Positions 8,143-17,875 of a DNA stretch of 64,000 nt are shown here, piece by piece; within the stretch, counting starts at the first letter, position 1; each line of letters starts with the position of its first letter. Source of the DNA: DATGLG01 sp035294245 (GTDB taxonomy: Bacteria > Pseudomonadota > Alphaproteobacteria > JACZXZ01); assembly GCA_035294245.1 (NCBI GenBank), contig DATGLG010000040.1, positions 62,001 through 126,000 on the forward strand. Direction: 5' to 3'. The notes beneath the pieces are model-generated. The model was given only the letters and a program-made list of their open reading frames with translations, did no database searches and was not told the origin of the DNA. Made by a program: the position numbers and the translations under genes.

Positions 8143-8983
8143 CGTGGCGATGCGCCTCCGCCTCGACCTCGCCCTGGGCCGAGACGACGAGAATGCGCCC
8201 CTTGAGCCGGAGGACCTCGATCGGCATGCCATAGAGCCGCGAGAGCACCTCGCTCGTCATCACCTCCTCGACGCTCCCGAGCGCCGCCTGGCCCCTGCCG
8301 AGATAGAGCACCCGGTCCATCGTGCCGAGGAGGAGATTGAGGTCGTGGGCGGTGAAGAGCACGGTGATGCCGAGCTCGCGCTGGATGCGGCCGACCAGGG
8401 CGACAACCGCATGCTGGAAATGAGGATCGAGGCTGACCAGGGGCTCGTCGAGGAGAAGGAGCCGCGGCTTGCCGAGAAGTGCCTGGGCGAGCAGCAATCG
8501 CTGCCGCTCGCCGCCTGAGAGCTCGCAGAGGGGACGGGCGGCAAGCGCTTCGGCTTCGACGGTGGCGATTGCCCAGTCGACCTCTCGCCGCCCCGCGCGA
8601 CCCAGCAAGGGCAGGCCCCAGCGCTCGCCGCGGAAGGCGCTCGCGACGAAATCCCGCCCGCAGAGCCGCAGATCTCCGACCGGGCTGCGCTGCTGCGGGA
8701 GGTAGCCCGCGTCCCGGTTGCCCCGTCGCGGCACCGCGCCGAACACCCGCAGGCTCCCTGCGGCGGGGCGCAGAAGGCCGAGGATGGCATGGATCAGCGT
8801 CGTCTTGCCGGCGCCATTTGGCCCGAACACGCCGATGAACTCGCCGGGCGCGATGACGGCATTGACGGAGCCGAGCACGGTGCGGCCGTCGCGCGCGAGC
8901 GCGAGGCCGTCGAGTGCCAGGGCCGGGGCCGCTACTTCCCCGCGAGGGCCTGATCGAGCGCGTTGAGTTGCGAGAGCATCCAT
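8135..8983 (-). CDS. znuC: Zinc ABC transporter ATP-binding protein
   Basis: A 282-aa cytoplasmic ATPase. Walker A is GPNGAGKT (54-61), the signature LSGGERQRLLLAQALL, Walker B LLLLDEPL and the switch histidine AHD. Gene order and overlaps (52 bp with znuA, 8 bp with znuB) show a translationally coupled znuACB operon. The C-terminal tail ends in a His-containing stretch (EAEAHRHDA) that may sense metal. The start ATG at 8983 lies inside znuA; a shorter start would remove the beta-strand before the first conserved region. Confidence 0.92.
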   Translation of the reverse strand: MDALATQRARSGPRGEVAAPALALDGLALARDGRTVLGSVNAVIAPGEFIGVFGPNGAGKTTLIHAILGLLRPAAGSLRVFGAVPRRGNRDAGYLPQQRSPVGDLRLCGRDFVASAFRGERWGLPLLGRAGRREVDWAIATVEAEALAARPLCELSGGERQRLLLAQALLGKPRLLLLDEPLVSLDPHFQHAVVALVGRIQRELGITVLFTAHDLNLLLGTMDRVLYLGRGQAALGSVEEVMTSEVLSRLYGMPIEVLRLKGRILVVSAQGEVEAEAHRHDA

Positions 8984-9792
8984 TCCTGATACGTCTTCCC
9001 TCGGGGCTCGGTCTCGCTCACGCCGAGAACGGGAACGCCGGATCGCTGCGCGAGCGCGCGCATCCTTTCGGCGAGCGGACCACTCGCTTGCGCGTTATAG
9101 ATCAGCACCCGCACGGCGTGCTGGCGCAAATCCGCCTCGAACGCGGCCACCTCGCGAGGGGTCGGCTCGGTGTCGTTCATGACGGCGCGCTGGAATTCGG
9201 CATTCCGCATCTCGAGGCCGAGGGCCGCCGCCATATAGCCAAAGACGGGCTCGGTTGCGGTCGCCGGCGTGCCGGCATAACGCCCGTGCAGGGCGGCGAT
9301 CTTGTGCAGAAGCGGCTGGAGCGACTGCTCGAAGGCGCCGAGCCGCGCGGCATAGCTCGCCTTGTGAGCCGGGTCAATCCTTGCCAGGCTATCGGCCACG
9401 GCCTTCGCCACCGCGGGCATGGTCCCGGGATCGTACCAGAGATGCGGGTTCTCCCCCGCCTTCCTGTGGACCAGCGCCGCAACCTCGATGACCTCCCGGC
9501 GCGCGGATCTCGACGCCGCGAGCAGCTTGGCCGCCCAGGGGTCGTAATCGGCGCCGTTATAGATGACGAGCCGCGCCGCGGCGAGCCGCCGCGCGGCACC
9601 GGGGGTGGCCTCGAAGAGATGGGGATCCTGGTCGGGGCTGGCGAGGATGCTGTCGACCCTCGTCTCGGCGCCACCGATCTGCGCCGCGACATCGCCATAG
9701 AAATTCTCGGCGGCGACGATGCCGATCGCCTCGGCCCTTGCCGCCGACGCGGCCATCACGGTTGCGATGGCCGCCACCGCCAGCCTGCGCAT
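8932..9792 (-). CDS. znuA: Zinc/manganese ABC transporter substrate-binding protein
   Basis: A 286-aa periplasmic protein of the ZnuA/TroA cluster with a signal peptide (cleavage near SAARA). Metal-ligand regions are SPDQDPHLFE, with the first His, and ENPHLWYDP, with the second. The usual third His (HDAFGYF) reads TEPVFGYM, and the fourth acidic ligand lies in GVSETEPRG. No His-rich loop is present. The start at 9792 has GAGG at good spacing; ATG 9798 is the alternative. A palindromic Zur-type box lies 38 bp upstream, so it should be made under zinc starvation. Confidence 0.9.
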   Translation of the reverse strand: MRRLAVAAIATVMAASAARAEAIGIVAAENFYGDVAAQIGGAETRVDSILASPDQDPHLFEATPGAARRLAAARLVIYNGADYDPWAAKLLAASRSARREVIEVAALVHRKAGENPHLWYDPGTMPAVAKAVADSLARIDPAHKASYAARLGAFEQSLQPLLHKIAALHGRYAGTPATATEPVFGYMAAALGLEMRNAEFQRAVMNDTEPTPREVAAFEADLRQHAVRVLIYNAQASGPLAERMRALAQRSGVPVLGVSETEPRGKTYQEWMLSQLNALDQALAGK

Positions 9793-9829
9793 GCCCATCC
9801 TCGCCCAACTACGTTCGCTTCGGCTTTAA

Positions 9830-9850
9830 TTATGTTATATTATAACATAA
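9830..9850 (-). promoter_or_regulatory. Zur-type operator upstream of znuACB
   Basis: A 21-bp perfect palindrome (TTATGTTATA, T, TATAACATAA) sits 38 bp before znuA. The core GTTATA-n-TATAAC matches known Zur boxes of proteobacteria. A/T-rich sequence in a GC-rich genome also suggests the promoter overlaps it. Expected action is Zn-Zur repression of znuACB. It is also 142 bp before the divergent gene at 9992. No zur gene lies in the window. Confidence 0.85.
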
Positions 9851-9991
9851 CACAAGGGGAAGATCCCCGAAGCCTCCGCGCGGCTGCGCGCAACCCCGCC
9901 CATTCGCCGCCGTCACGGTTGATCGTCGCGACGATCGCCCCCATCATGAGGCGCATCCGCGCAACGTCCGCGAAGGGGGAGCCAGGGGAAC

Positions 9992-11050
9992 ATGGAGACA
10001 TCGACCGCACGTTGGAAGCGCCGCCCCGAGGGCTCGACCTGGGGCGATTACGGCGCTTCGGATCAGCTCGGGCGGCTCAACCTGCTCACGCCCGAGAAGG
10101 TCAAGGAGGGTGTGGCCGAGGTGCGCGAGGGGCTCGTCTTCTGCCTCTCCCTTCCCCTGGACTATCCCGGCGGCAACATTCTCAATCCGCGGCGGCATCC
10201 GCCGGTGCTGCGGCCCACCTTGCGCAACGGCAAGCCCAATTTCATCTATCGCACGGAGCAGGAGAACCCGGCGCTGACCGACGTCATCAACGACGACGCC
10301 GTCATCCTCCATCTGCAATACTCGACCCAGTGGGACAGCCTGGCCCATGTCGGACAGCTCTTCGACGCCGATGGCGACGGCGTGGCGGAGCCCGTCTTCT
10401 ACAACGGCTATCGTGCGGGCGAGGATGTCGTGGGGCCGCAGGATGCGCGCGATGCGGGGGCCGTCGGTGCCGTCGAGGCGAGATCGACCTCGGTCGCGCG
10501 CAAGCTCGGCATCGAGAACATGGCGGTCAAGGGCATGCAGGGTCGCGGCGTGATGGTCGATCTCCATGCCCATCACGGCCGCGCTCGCGCCATCATCGGC
10601 TATGACGCCCTGATGCACGTGCTGGACGCGGACAAGGTCGAGGTCGAGCGCGGCGACATGGTGTGCTTGCGCACCGGCTTCGACGAGGTCGTCCTGGAAA
10701 TGAACAGAGAGCCCGACGGCCATGTGCTCGAGAATTCCTGCGCCGCCCTCGACGGACGCGACGAGCGCCTGCTGCAATGGATCAGCGACAGCGAGCTGGT
10801 GGCGCTGATCTCCGACAACTACGCCGTCGAGGCGCACCCGTCCCGCCCTCATGCCGGACGCTCAGCCTCGCTTCCGCTCCACGCCCATTGCCTCTTCAAG
10901 CTCGGCGTCAATCTCGGCGAACTCTGGCATCTCTCGCCCCTTGCCGATTGGCTGCGCGCCCACGGGCGCAGCCGCTTCCTCCTGACGGCACCCCCGCTCC
11001 GCCTGCCGGGTGCCGTGGGCTCGCCGGCGACGCCGATCGCCACGGTTTGA
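9992..11050 (+). CDS. Cyclase family (kynurenine formamidase-like) metal hydrolase
   Basis: A 352-aa protein of the PF04199 cyclase/formamidase superfamily, which hydrolyses amide or lactone bonds with a bound divalent metal. The metal motif normally read HxGTHxDxPxH is present as HLQYSTQWDSLAHVG (about 109-123), the variant found in the longer members. Conserved histidines also occur in the VDLHAHHGRAR region. Length is above the 210-aa bacterial formamidases, as in the long subfamily. The substrate is unknown. It starts 142 bp from the Zur box and precedes an acyl-CoA synthetase gene 83 bp downstream. Confidence 0.8.
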   Translation: METSTARWKRRPEGSTWGDYGASDQLGRLNLLTPEKVKEGVAEVREGLVFCLSLPLDYPGGNILNPRRHPPVLRPTLRNGKPNFIYRTEQENPALTDVINDDAVILHLQYSTQWDSLAHVGQLFDADGDGVAEPVFYNGYRAGEDVVGPQDARDAGAVGAVEARSTSVARKLGIENMAVKGMQGRGVMVDLHAHHGRARAIIGYDALMHVLDADKVEVERGDMVCLRTGFDEVVLEMNREPDGHVLENSCAALDGRDERLLQWISDSELVALISDNYAVEAHPSRPHAGRSASLPLHAHCLFKLGVNLGELWHLSPLADWLRAHGRSRFLLTAPPLRLPGAVGSPATPIATV

Positions 11051-11133
11051 CGAGAGAGAAAGCATCATCCGCAACGGCGTTCCGCGGCGCATTCGCCTCC
11101 CAATTTCGATTTTGATTGCTGCGCAGGAGAATG

Positions 11134-13233
11134 ATGAGCATCGAGAGCCTGAGGCCCGCCCTCGACCCCCAGTCGATCGCCTTGATCGGCGCCTCCGAGA
11201 ACGCGAACAAGATCGGCGGACGGCCGCTCGCCTATCTCGGCCGCTTCGGTTATCGCGGCCGAGTCTATCCGATCAATCCCAAGCGCGCCGAGGTGCAGGG
11301 CCATAAGAGCTATGCCGATCTCGCGGCACTGCCCGAGGTGCCGGAGATGGCCGTCATCGCCCTTCCCGGCGACGGCGCGATCGAGGCCGTCGAGTCCTGC
11401 GCCGCGCGCGGGGTCAAGATTGCGGTCGTCATGTCGTCGGGCTTCGGCGAGACCGGGAGTGCGGAGGGCAAGGCCAAGGAGCGCCGCATGGTGGCGGCCG
11501 CGCGCGCCCATGGCATGCGCATGATCGGGCCGAACGCCCAAGGTCTCGCCAATTTCGGCAGCGGCGCCATCGCCAGCTTCTCGACCATGTTCATCGAGCA
11601 GGCTCCCGCCGACGGGCCGGTCGCGGTGGTGAGCCAGAGCGGCGCCATGAGCGTCGTGCCCTACGGCCTGCTGCGACGGCGCGGCATCGGCGTGCGCCAC
11701 GCCCATGCCACCGGCAACGACGCCGATGTCAGCGTCGCCGAGTTGTCGACGGCAATCGCCGCCGACCCGGCGGTGAAGCTGCTTCTCCTCTATCTCGAGA
11801 GCATTCCCGATCCCCATCACCTCGCCGAGGCCGCGCGCCTCGCCCGCGAGCGCGAGCTGCCGATCGTGGCGCTCAAATCCGGCCGCACCGCAGCGGGTCA
11901 GCGCGCCGCGCAATCCCATACCGGGGCGCTTGCCAACGAGGACCGCGTGGTCGACGCCTTCCTCGAGCATCTCGGCATCTGGCGCGTGCCCGACGTTGCC
12001 GGACTGGTGGCGGCGGCCGAGCTCTACCTCAAGGGCTGGCGGCCCAGCGGCCGGCGCCTGGTCGCCGTCAGCAATTCCGGAGCCACCTGTGTGATGGCGG
12101 CCGACGCCGCGACCATGGCGGGAATGTCCATGGCGCCCCTCGAGCCCGCGACGCGCGAGGCCCTCGCCCGCGTGCTGCCGAGCTTCGCCACGACGACGAA
12201 TCCGGTCGACATCACGGCGGCCCTCCTCAGCAACAGCCGGCTCCTGAGCGATATTCTTCCGATCCTCGCGCGCGACCCGGCGGCGGACGCCTTCCTCATC
12301 GGCATTCCCGTCGCCGGGACCGGCTATGACGTCGACGCCTTCGCGCGCGACACCGCCGCCTTCGCCGCGGCGACGGGCAAGCCCGTCATCGTGGCGGCGC
12401 CCCAGCCCAATGTCGGCGGGCGCTTCAAGGCGGAAGGCCTCGCCGTCTACGAACTCGAAGCCCAGGCCATCGCGGCGCTGAGCCAGTTCATCGGGCATTC
12501 CGAGCTCATGGCGCGTCTGCGCCGCCGGCCCATCCATGACTGGCCACGGCACCGCGAGGCTCGGCACGTCGCGACGCGCGTCCTCAACGAGGCGGAAAGC
12601 CTGGCTCTCGTCGCGGCCCATGGCGTCCGTGTCGTACCCCATCGCCTCTGCCGCAGCGCGGCGGAGGCGCAGGCCGCCTTCCGCGAGATTGGCAGCGCCG
12701 TCGCCGTCAAAGGCTGCTCGGCCGACGTCTCGCACAAATCCGAGCTGGGCCTGGTGCGCCTCGGCCTCCACGACGAGGCTGCCGTCGCCGCCGCATTCCG
12801 CGACCTCGAGGACATCCTGCACAGGGAAGGCGCGCGCTGCGACGGTGTGATCGTCGCGGCGATGCAGAAGGGCCGTCATGAGCTCGTGATCGGCGCCCAT
12901 CGCGATCCGGTGTTCGGGCCGGTGGTCGTGATCGGCGAAGGCGGGAAATATGTCGAGGCGCTGCCGGACCTGCGGGTGCTGCTGCCGCCCTTCGGCGCCG
13001 ACGAGGTGCGCGAGGCGCTCGGACGCCTCCGTCTCGCCCCCATCCTCGCCGGGCTGCGCGGCGAGCCGCCCCTGGATGTCGCCGCTTTTTGCGAGGCGGC
13101 CGTCGTCGTCGGCCGCATGATGCTCGACCCCGCCCAGCGCATCGCCAGCCTCGACCTCAATCCGGTGCTGCTCGGCGGCGCCGGCGAGGGCTATGCCGCG
13201 GTCGATGCGGTGGCGATCGTCGAGGCGTCCTGA
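11134..13233 (+). CDS. ADP-forming acyl-CoA synthetase (acetate-CoA ligase family)
   Basis: A 699-aa protein with all domains of the NDP-forming acyl-CoA synthetases: CoA-binding Rossmann domain (about 1-130; ALIGASENANKIGGRP), succinyl-CoA-synthetase flavodoxin-like domains (about 145-440; SQSGAMS, SHTGALANED) and a C-terminal ATP-grasp domain (about 475-695; VAVKGCSADVSHKSELG, VIGEGG). It makes acyl-CoA from a free acid and ATP. Of three nearby starts, the ATG at 11134 is best spaced from AGGAGA. It could supply the CoA thioester chemistry encoded at 5.3-7.4 kb, but that is inference. Confidence 0.88.
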   Translation: MSIESLRPALDPQSIALIGASENANKIGGRPLAYLGRFGYRGRVYPINPKRAEVQGHKSYADLAALPEVPEMAVIALPGDGAIEAVESCAARGVKIAVVMSSGFGETGSAEGKAKERRMVAAARAHGMRMIGPNAQGLANFGSGAIASFSTMFIEQAPADGPVAVVSQSGAMSVVPYGLLRRRGIGVRHAHATGNDADVSVAELSTAIAADPAVKLLLLYLESIPDPHHLAEAARLARERELPIVALKSGRTAAGQRAAQSHTGALANEDRVVDAFLEHLGIWRVPDVAGLVAAAELYLKGWRPSGRRLVAVSNSGATCVMAADAATMAGMSMAPLEPATREALARVLPSFATTTNPVDITAALLSNSRLLSDILPILARDPAADAFLIGIPVAGTGYDVDAFARDTAAFAAATGKPVIVAAPQPNVGGRFKAEGLAVYELEAQAIAALSQFIGHSELMARLRRRPIHDWPRHREARHVATRVLNEAESLALVAAHGVRVVPHRLCRSAAEAQAAFREIGSAVAVKGCSADVSHKSELGLVRLGLHDEAAVAAAFRDLEDILHREGARCDGVIVAAMQKGRHELVIGAHRDPVFGPVVVIGEGGKYVEALPDLRVLLPPFGADEVREALGRLRLAPILAGLRGEPPLDVAAFCEAAVVVGRMMLDPAQRIASLDLNPVLLGGAGEGYAAVDAVAIVEAS

Positions 13234-13237
13234 CGGC

Positions 13238-13531
13238 TCATCGGCTCTCGAGCAAGGCAGCGGCGATCGCCGCCCATTCCTCGTTCAGCGGGACCGTCGC
13301 CGCGGGCCGCCCGGCTTGGCGATACCAATAGCCGGCATTCGCGTGGTCGCCTTCTTTGCGGTGGAGATAGGCGTGGACCCAGGCCCCGTCGGCACCCTTC
13401 TGCGCCTGGGCGGACTCATGGGCCTTGTCCCATTCGCCCTTGGCGTCCCACCACAAGGCCTCCAATGCCGAATTCAGCCCATCGGGCGGCCTGGGGCGGG
13501 ACAGCGATGCCTTGAAGCCTGGCAGATCCAT
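13238..13531 (-). CDS. Small conserved helical (TPR-like) protein
   Basis: A 97-aa cytosolic protein rich in Trp and Ala with two helical-hairpin blocks, ALEALWWDAKGEWDKAHES and AWVHAYLHRKEGDHANAGYW, which resemble degenerate TPR repeats. The same short protein is common in proteobacteria and has no established role. The ATG at 13529-13531 is chosen because the family begins at this point; a longer frame upstream is the shadow of the next gene. It starts 11 bp after the DMT transporter gene, so the two form an operon. Confidence 0.8.
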   Translation of the reverse strand: MDLPGFKASLSRPRPPDGLNSALEALWWDAKGEWDKAHESAQAQKGADGAWVHAYLHRKEGDHANAGYWYRQAGRPAATVPLNEEWAAIAAALLESR

Positions 13532-13542
13532 GGCCGATCCTT

Positions 13543-14508
13543 TCAGTCGCGGAGCGGTGATAGCGCCTGGCGGCGCGCAACCACGCGCTCGCGATGCGCC
13601 GTGTAGATGCCACTGACGACAATGATCGCCGCGCCGACCAGGGTTTGTCCATCCGGGATGGCGGCGAAGACGGCGAGGCCCAGCAGGCTCGACCAGATGA
13701 GCTGGGTATAGGCGAAGGGGGCCAGGAGCGAGGCATTGGCGCGGCGATAGGCGAGCACGACGAGCCATTGCCCCGCCGTGCTGGCGATGCCGATGAAGCA
13801 GCCGAGCGCGATCTGCCGTGGGCCGAGGCCGACCCAGACGAACGGAAGCGCCGCGCACAACACGGCAAAGCCGATGAAGGCCGTGTAGGCCAGCATCGTG
13901 AGCGTGCCGTCCAAGCCGCTCGTCTTGCGCGTGATCACCATGGCGATCGCCCAGCTCGCCGCCGAGAGAAGCGGCAGCACCGAGGCCGGGTTGAAGGCGC
14001 TGGTGCCGGGGCGCACGACGATCAGCACGCCAATGAGGCCGACCACCACGGCGCCCCAGCGGCGGATGCCGACCTTCTCCCCGAGCAGCGGGATGGAGAG
14101 CGCCGTGATGAAGAGCGGCGAGACGAAGCTCGTGGCCGTGGCGTCGGCGAGGGGCAGGCGCCCGATCGCCAAAATGAAGAAGATGCTCGAGCCGAGCAGG
14201 CTGAGCGCGCGCCAGGCCTGCAGCCCCGGGCGTCGCGAGACGAGGCGGCTGCGGCCCTGGCGCGCCGCCGCCGGCAGCATGAGCAGGACGAAGACCAGAT
14301 AGCGGAGCCAGGCGATCTCGATCGCCGGCAGTGCTTGCGAGAGGAACTTCGCCGTCGCGTCCGAGAGCGAGAAGAGCAGCATCGCCGCGACGAGAAGGAG
14401 AATTCCCCGGAGCGGATCGTCGACGGGCGCCGAGCCCGGCCGCGCGGCGGGACCGGAGACCGCGACCGCGCCGACGACGTCGGCGGGGCGGGGCACGGAC
14501 GGGCTCAT
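13543..14508 (-). CDS. DMT superfamily (EamA) transporter
   Basis: A 321-aa inner-membrane protein with two EamA repeats and about ten transmembrane helices, beginning after a 35-residue polar N-terminus at LRGILLLVAAMLLFSLSDATAKFL. The conserved EIAWLRY motif lies at the end of helix 2. Such proteins move amino acids, metabolites or drugs; no substrate is evident. The ATG at 14506-14508 has GAGGTGA immediately upstream. It heads the small operon with the TPR-like gene. Confidence 0.88.
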   Translation of the reverse strand: MSPSVPRPADVVGAVAVSGPAARPGSAPVDDPLRGILLLVAAMLLFSLSDATAKFLSQALPAIEIAWLRYLVFVLLMLPAAARQGRSRLVSRRPGLQAWRALSLLGSSIFFILAIGRLPLADATATSFVSPLFITALSIPLLGEKVGIRRWGAVVVGLIGVLIVVRPGTSAFNPASVLPLLSAASWAIAMVITRKTSGLDGTLTMLAYTAFIGFAVLCAALPFVWVGLGPRQIALGCFIGIASTAGQWLVVLAYRRANASLLAPFAYTQLIWSSLLGLAVFAAIPDGQTLVGAAIIVVSGIYTAHRERVVARRQALSPLRD

Positions 14509-14631
14509 GGTCACCTCGAGTTGCTGCGCGTCGCCGGAAATCGGCCGCCTGTCATATCACCCGCCGGGCCTGCGGGGGAGCGCCTTGCGCGCATTCTCCT
14601 TGCTTTTTTCCGAGACGCAGGCGGCCGTCGC

Positions 14632-16077
<1,446 letters not shown>

Positions 16078-16304
16078 CCGAAGAGCCGTGAACCCGACGC
16101 TACCATGGGCGCAGAAGGGTTAAATATTCGTTATCACTTGCGAAGATCACGCGCTAGCTACCGAAAATATCAAGTAAATGCCCGGTAAATCTGCGCGACG
16201 AGCGGGGCCGCGACGGCTTGCCAATCGCACGAGACCGCGCGTCGAGAGAAAGCCGGGGAACCGGCAGCACGACGGCGCTGTTGAATAGCAGTTGGCGATC
16301 GGTG

Positions 16305-17864
16305 ATGACCCAACGCGATCACCCCGTTCCCTATCTCGTCTCGCTCGGCGCCCTCGCCTGGGTGCTGTCATCCGTCCCCGTTACTGTCGCTCCTCCCGAT
16401 CTGCACCTTAAGCTCAGTGTCGCCTTCGCCAAGGGCGGCGGCGGTGCCGGAGGCGCAGGCGGCGGAGCGGGTGGCGCCGGCGCAGGTGCCGGAGCTGGTG
16501 GTGCGGGCGCGGGAGCCGGAGCCGGCGCCGGGGCTGGAGCCGGCGGTGCTGGCGCGGGAGCTGGTGGTGGCGCCGGGGCTGGAGCCGGCAGTGGTGGTAG
16601 CGCGGGCGGCGCCGGGGCCGGTGGCAGCGCCGGAGCCGGCGGTTCGGGTGGCGCGGGTGCCGGCGGAGCGGGAAGTGGCGGCGGTAATGGTGCGGGAGCA
16701 GGCGCCGGCGGTAGCGGCGCCGGTAGTGCCGGGGCCGGCGCGAGCGGCACTGGCGGCGGAGCTGGCGCAGGGGCCGGAGGCGGTGGCGTTGGTGCGATCG
16801 GCAACGCCGATGCCGGCTCGGACGATGCGGTTGCGGCCGCAACAGGGCTGCGTCGCGGGGCTCCGATTGCCGATGTCAGGCCGGGTGCGCCTGGGCCCGC
16901 CCAGGCGATGGCGCCCGGCATTGATCCGGTCAGCGATGGCGCGGCACTTCGCGCCAGCCGCATGGGCTCGATCTTTGGCGGCCGCGAGGCCGATCTAGCC
17001 GAGCAGGCGCGGCATCAAGCCGCCAAGCCGCTTCTCCAGACGGCGGCGCCCCCAAAGACGCTCGCGCCGGCAGCGAAAGCGGCGGCGCACCATCAAATCC
17101 ATCACGAGACGAAGCGGCATGAGGAACGGCTTGCCGCCCATCGGCCACTCACTCACGGCAAACCGGACATCACGGCGGCGAAGCCCGCGCAAGCGGGGCC
17201 CGTTCTCCACGCCCTTCTCGAGCCGAGTCCGCGGGATGACCGGATCTCCGCGCAGCTCGCTTCCAACCGGCCCACCGGGGATGTCGTGAGCGAGGTCATT
17301 GCAAGCGCCCGTGCCGATCAGGCGAAGGCCGCCGCGCCCGAGAGCGGGGCCGCGGAGCCGACGGCTCTGATCGCCGCCGATCGCGACCATTCCGACATTG
17401 CCCGAGCTGGAGACCCGGACACGGATACCGCGGGCAACTGGGCGACGGCGTCGTTCGCGGCGCCCGCGCCGACGGCCTCGACACCATTGAATGGCGACGA
17501 CAATGACGGCGTCGCCGGGCCGCGGCAGGCCGGCGTCGAGCCCTCGCCCGCACCCGGCGCGCCCTACAACGCGCGCGACGCCCTCGAGCACGAAATCGCC
17601 AGCGCCCAAGGGCTTCTGCTCCCATCTGCCCATGACGATCCATCCTCGCCGATGATGGACGGCCGGGGCGCAACGGATGGCGCGCACGCCACCCCGAATG
17701 CCGCGCATCCCGACAGGTCCGTCCGGGCGCTGATCGCCGCCTATGTTCCCGAATGGCTGAGCCGCCTGTCGCCCCCCGACGCTTTCGCCTGGTTCACCGG
17801 CATCGGCCTCGTCATTGCCGGGCTCGCCGGGGCCATCAACGCCCGCCGCAAGATCGACGACTGA
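16305..17864 (+). CDS. Gly/Ala-rich low-complexity protein with C-terminal membrane anchor
   Basis: A 519-aa protein of unusual composition. An N-terminal hydrophobic segment (about 10-28) is followed by about 120 residues of almost pure Gly/Ala/Ser (from residue 44; nucleotides 16434-16797). Then comes a disordered Ala/Pro/Asp-rich middle and a single C-terminal transmembrane helix (about 493-512) ending ARRKIDD. The predicted form is an exported or membrane-anchored protein with a flexible extended domain. Similar Gly-rich proteins occur in Bradyrhizobium-like genomes without known function. The start at 16305 is tentative because no good ribosome binding site is visible. It converges with the MFS gene. 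Confidence 0.65.
   Translation: MTQRDHPVPYLVSLGALAWVLSSVPVTVAPPDLHLKLSVAFAKGGGGAGGAGGGAGGAGAGAGAGGAGAGAGAGAGAGAGGAGAGAGGGAGAGAGSGGSAGGAGAGGSAGAGGSGGAGAGGAGSGGGNGAGAGAGGSGAGSAGAGASGTGGGAGAGAGGGGVGAIGNADAGSDDAVAAATGLRRGAPIADVRPGAPGPAQAMAPGIDPVSDGAALRASRMGSIFGGREADLAEQARHQAAKPLLQTAAPPKTLAPAAKAAAHHQIHHETKRHEERLAAHRPLTHGKPDITAAKPAQAGPVLHALLEPSPRDDRISAQLASNRPTGDVVSEVIASARADQAKAAAPESGAAEPTALIAADRDHSDIARAGDPDTDTAGNWATASFAAPAPTASTPLNGDDNDGVAGPRQAGVEPSPAPGAPYNARDALEHEIASAQGLLLPSAHDDPSSPMMDGRGATDGAHATPNAAHPDRSVRALIAAYVPEWLSRLSPPDAFAWFTGIGLVIAGLAGAINARRKIDD
16434..16797 (+). repeat. Low-complexity GGN/GCN coding repeat
   Basis: About 364 bp consist almost wholly of glycine and alanine codons (ggc, gcg, gct, ggt, gga, gcc) in short imperfect units that translate as GAG, GGA and GAGA. 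Wobble positions vary, so the tract is not a clean microsatellite. It is prone to slippage and to assembly error. Confidence 0.85.
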
Positions 17865-17875
17865 GCCCTGCGCGC

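Noticed and set aside
11065..12900. A 611-codon open frame antisense to the acyl-CoA synthetase gene
   Set aside because: Same shadow composition, no domain, and the plus-strand gene has clear conserved motifs.
16331..16963. Pro/Ala-rich and His/Arg-rich frames over the Gly-rich gene
   Set aside because: These are alternative readings of the same low-complexity repeat; only the plus frame gives end segments with signal and membrane helices.
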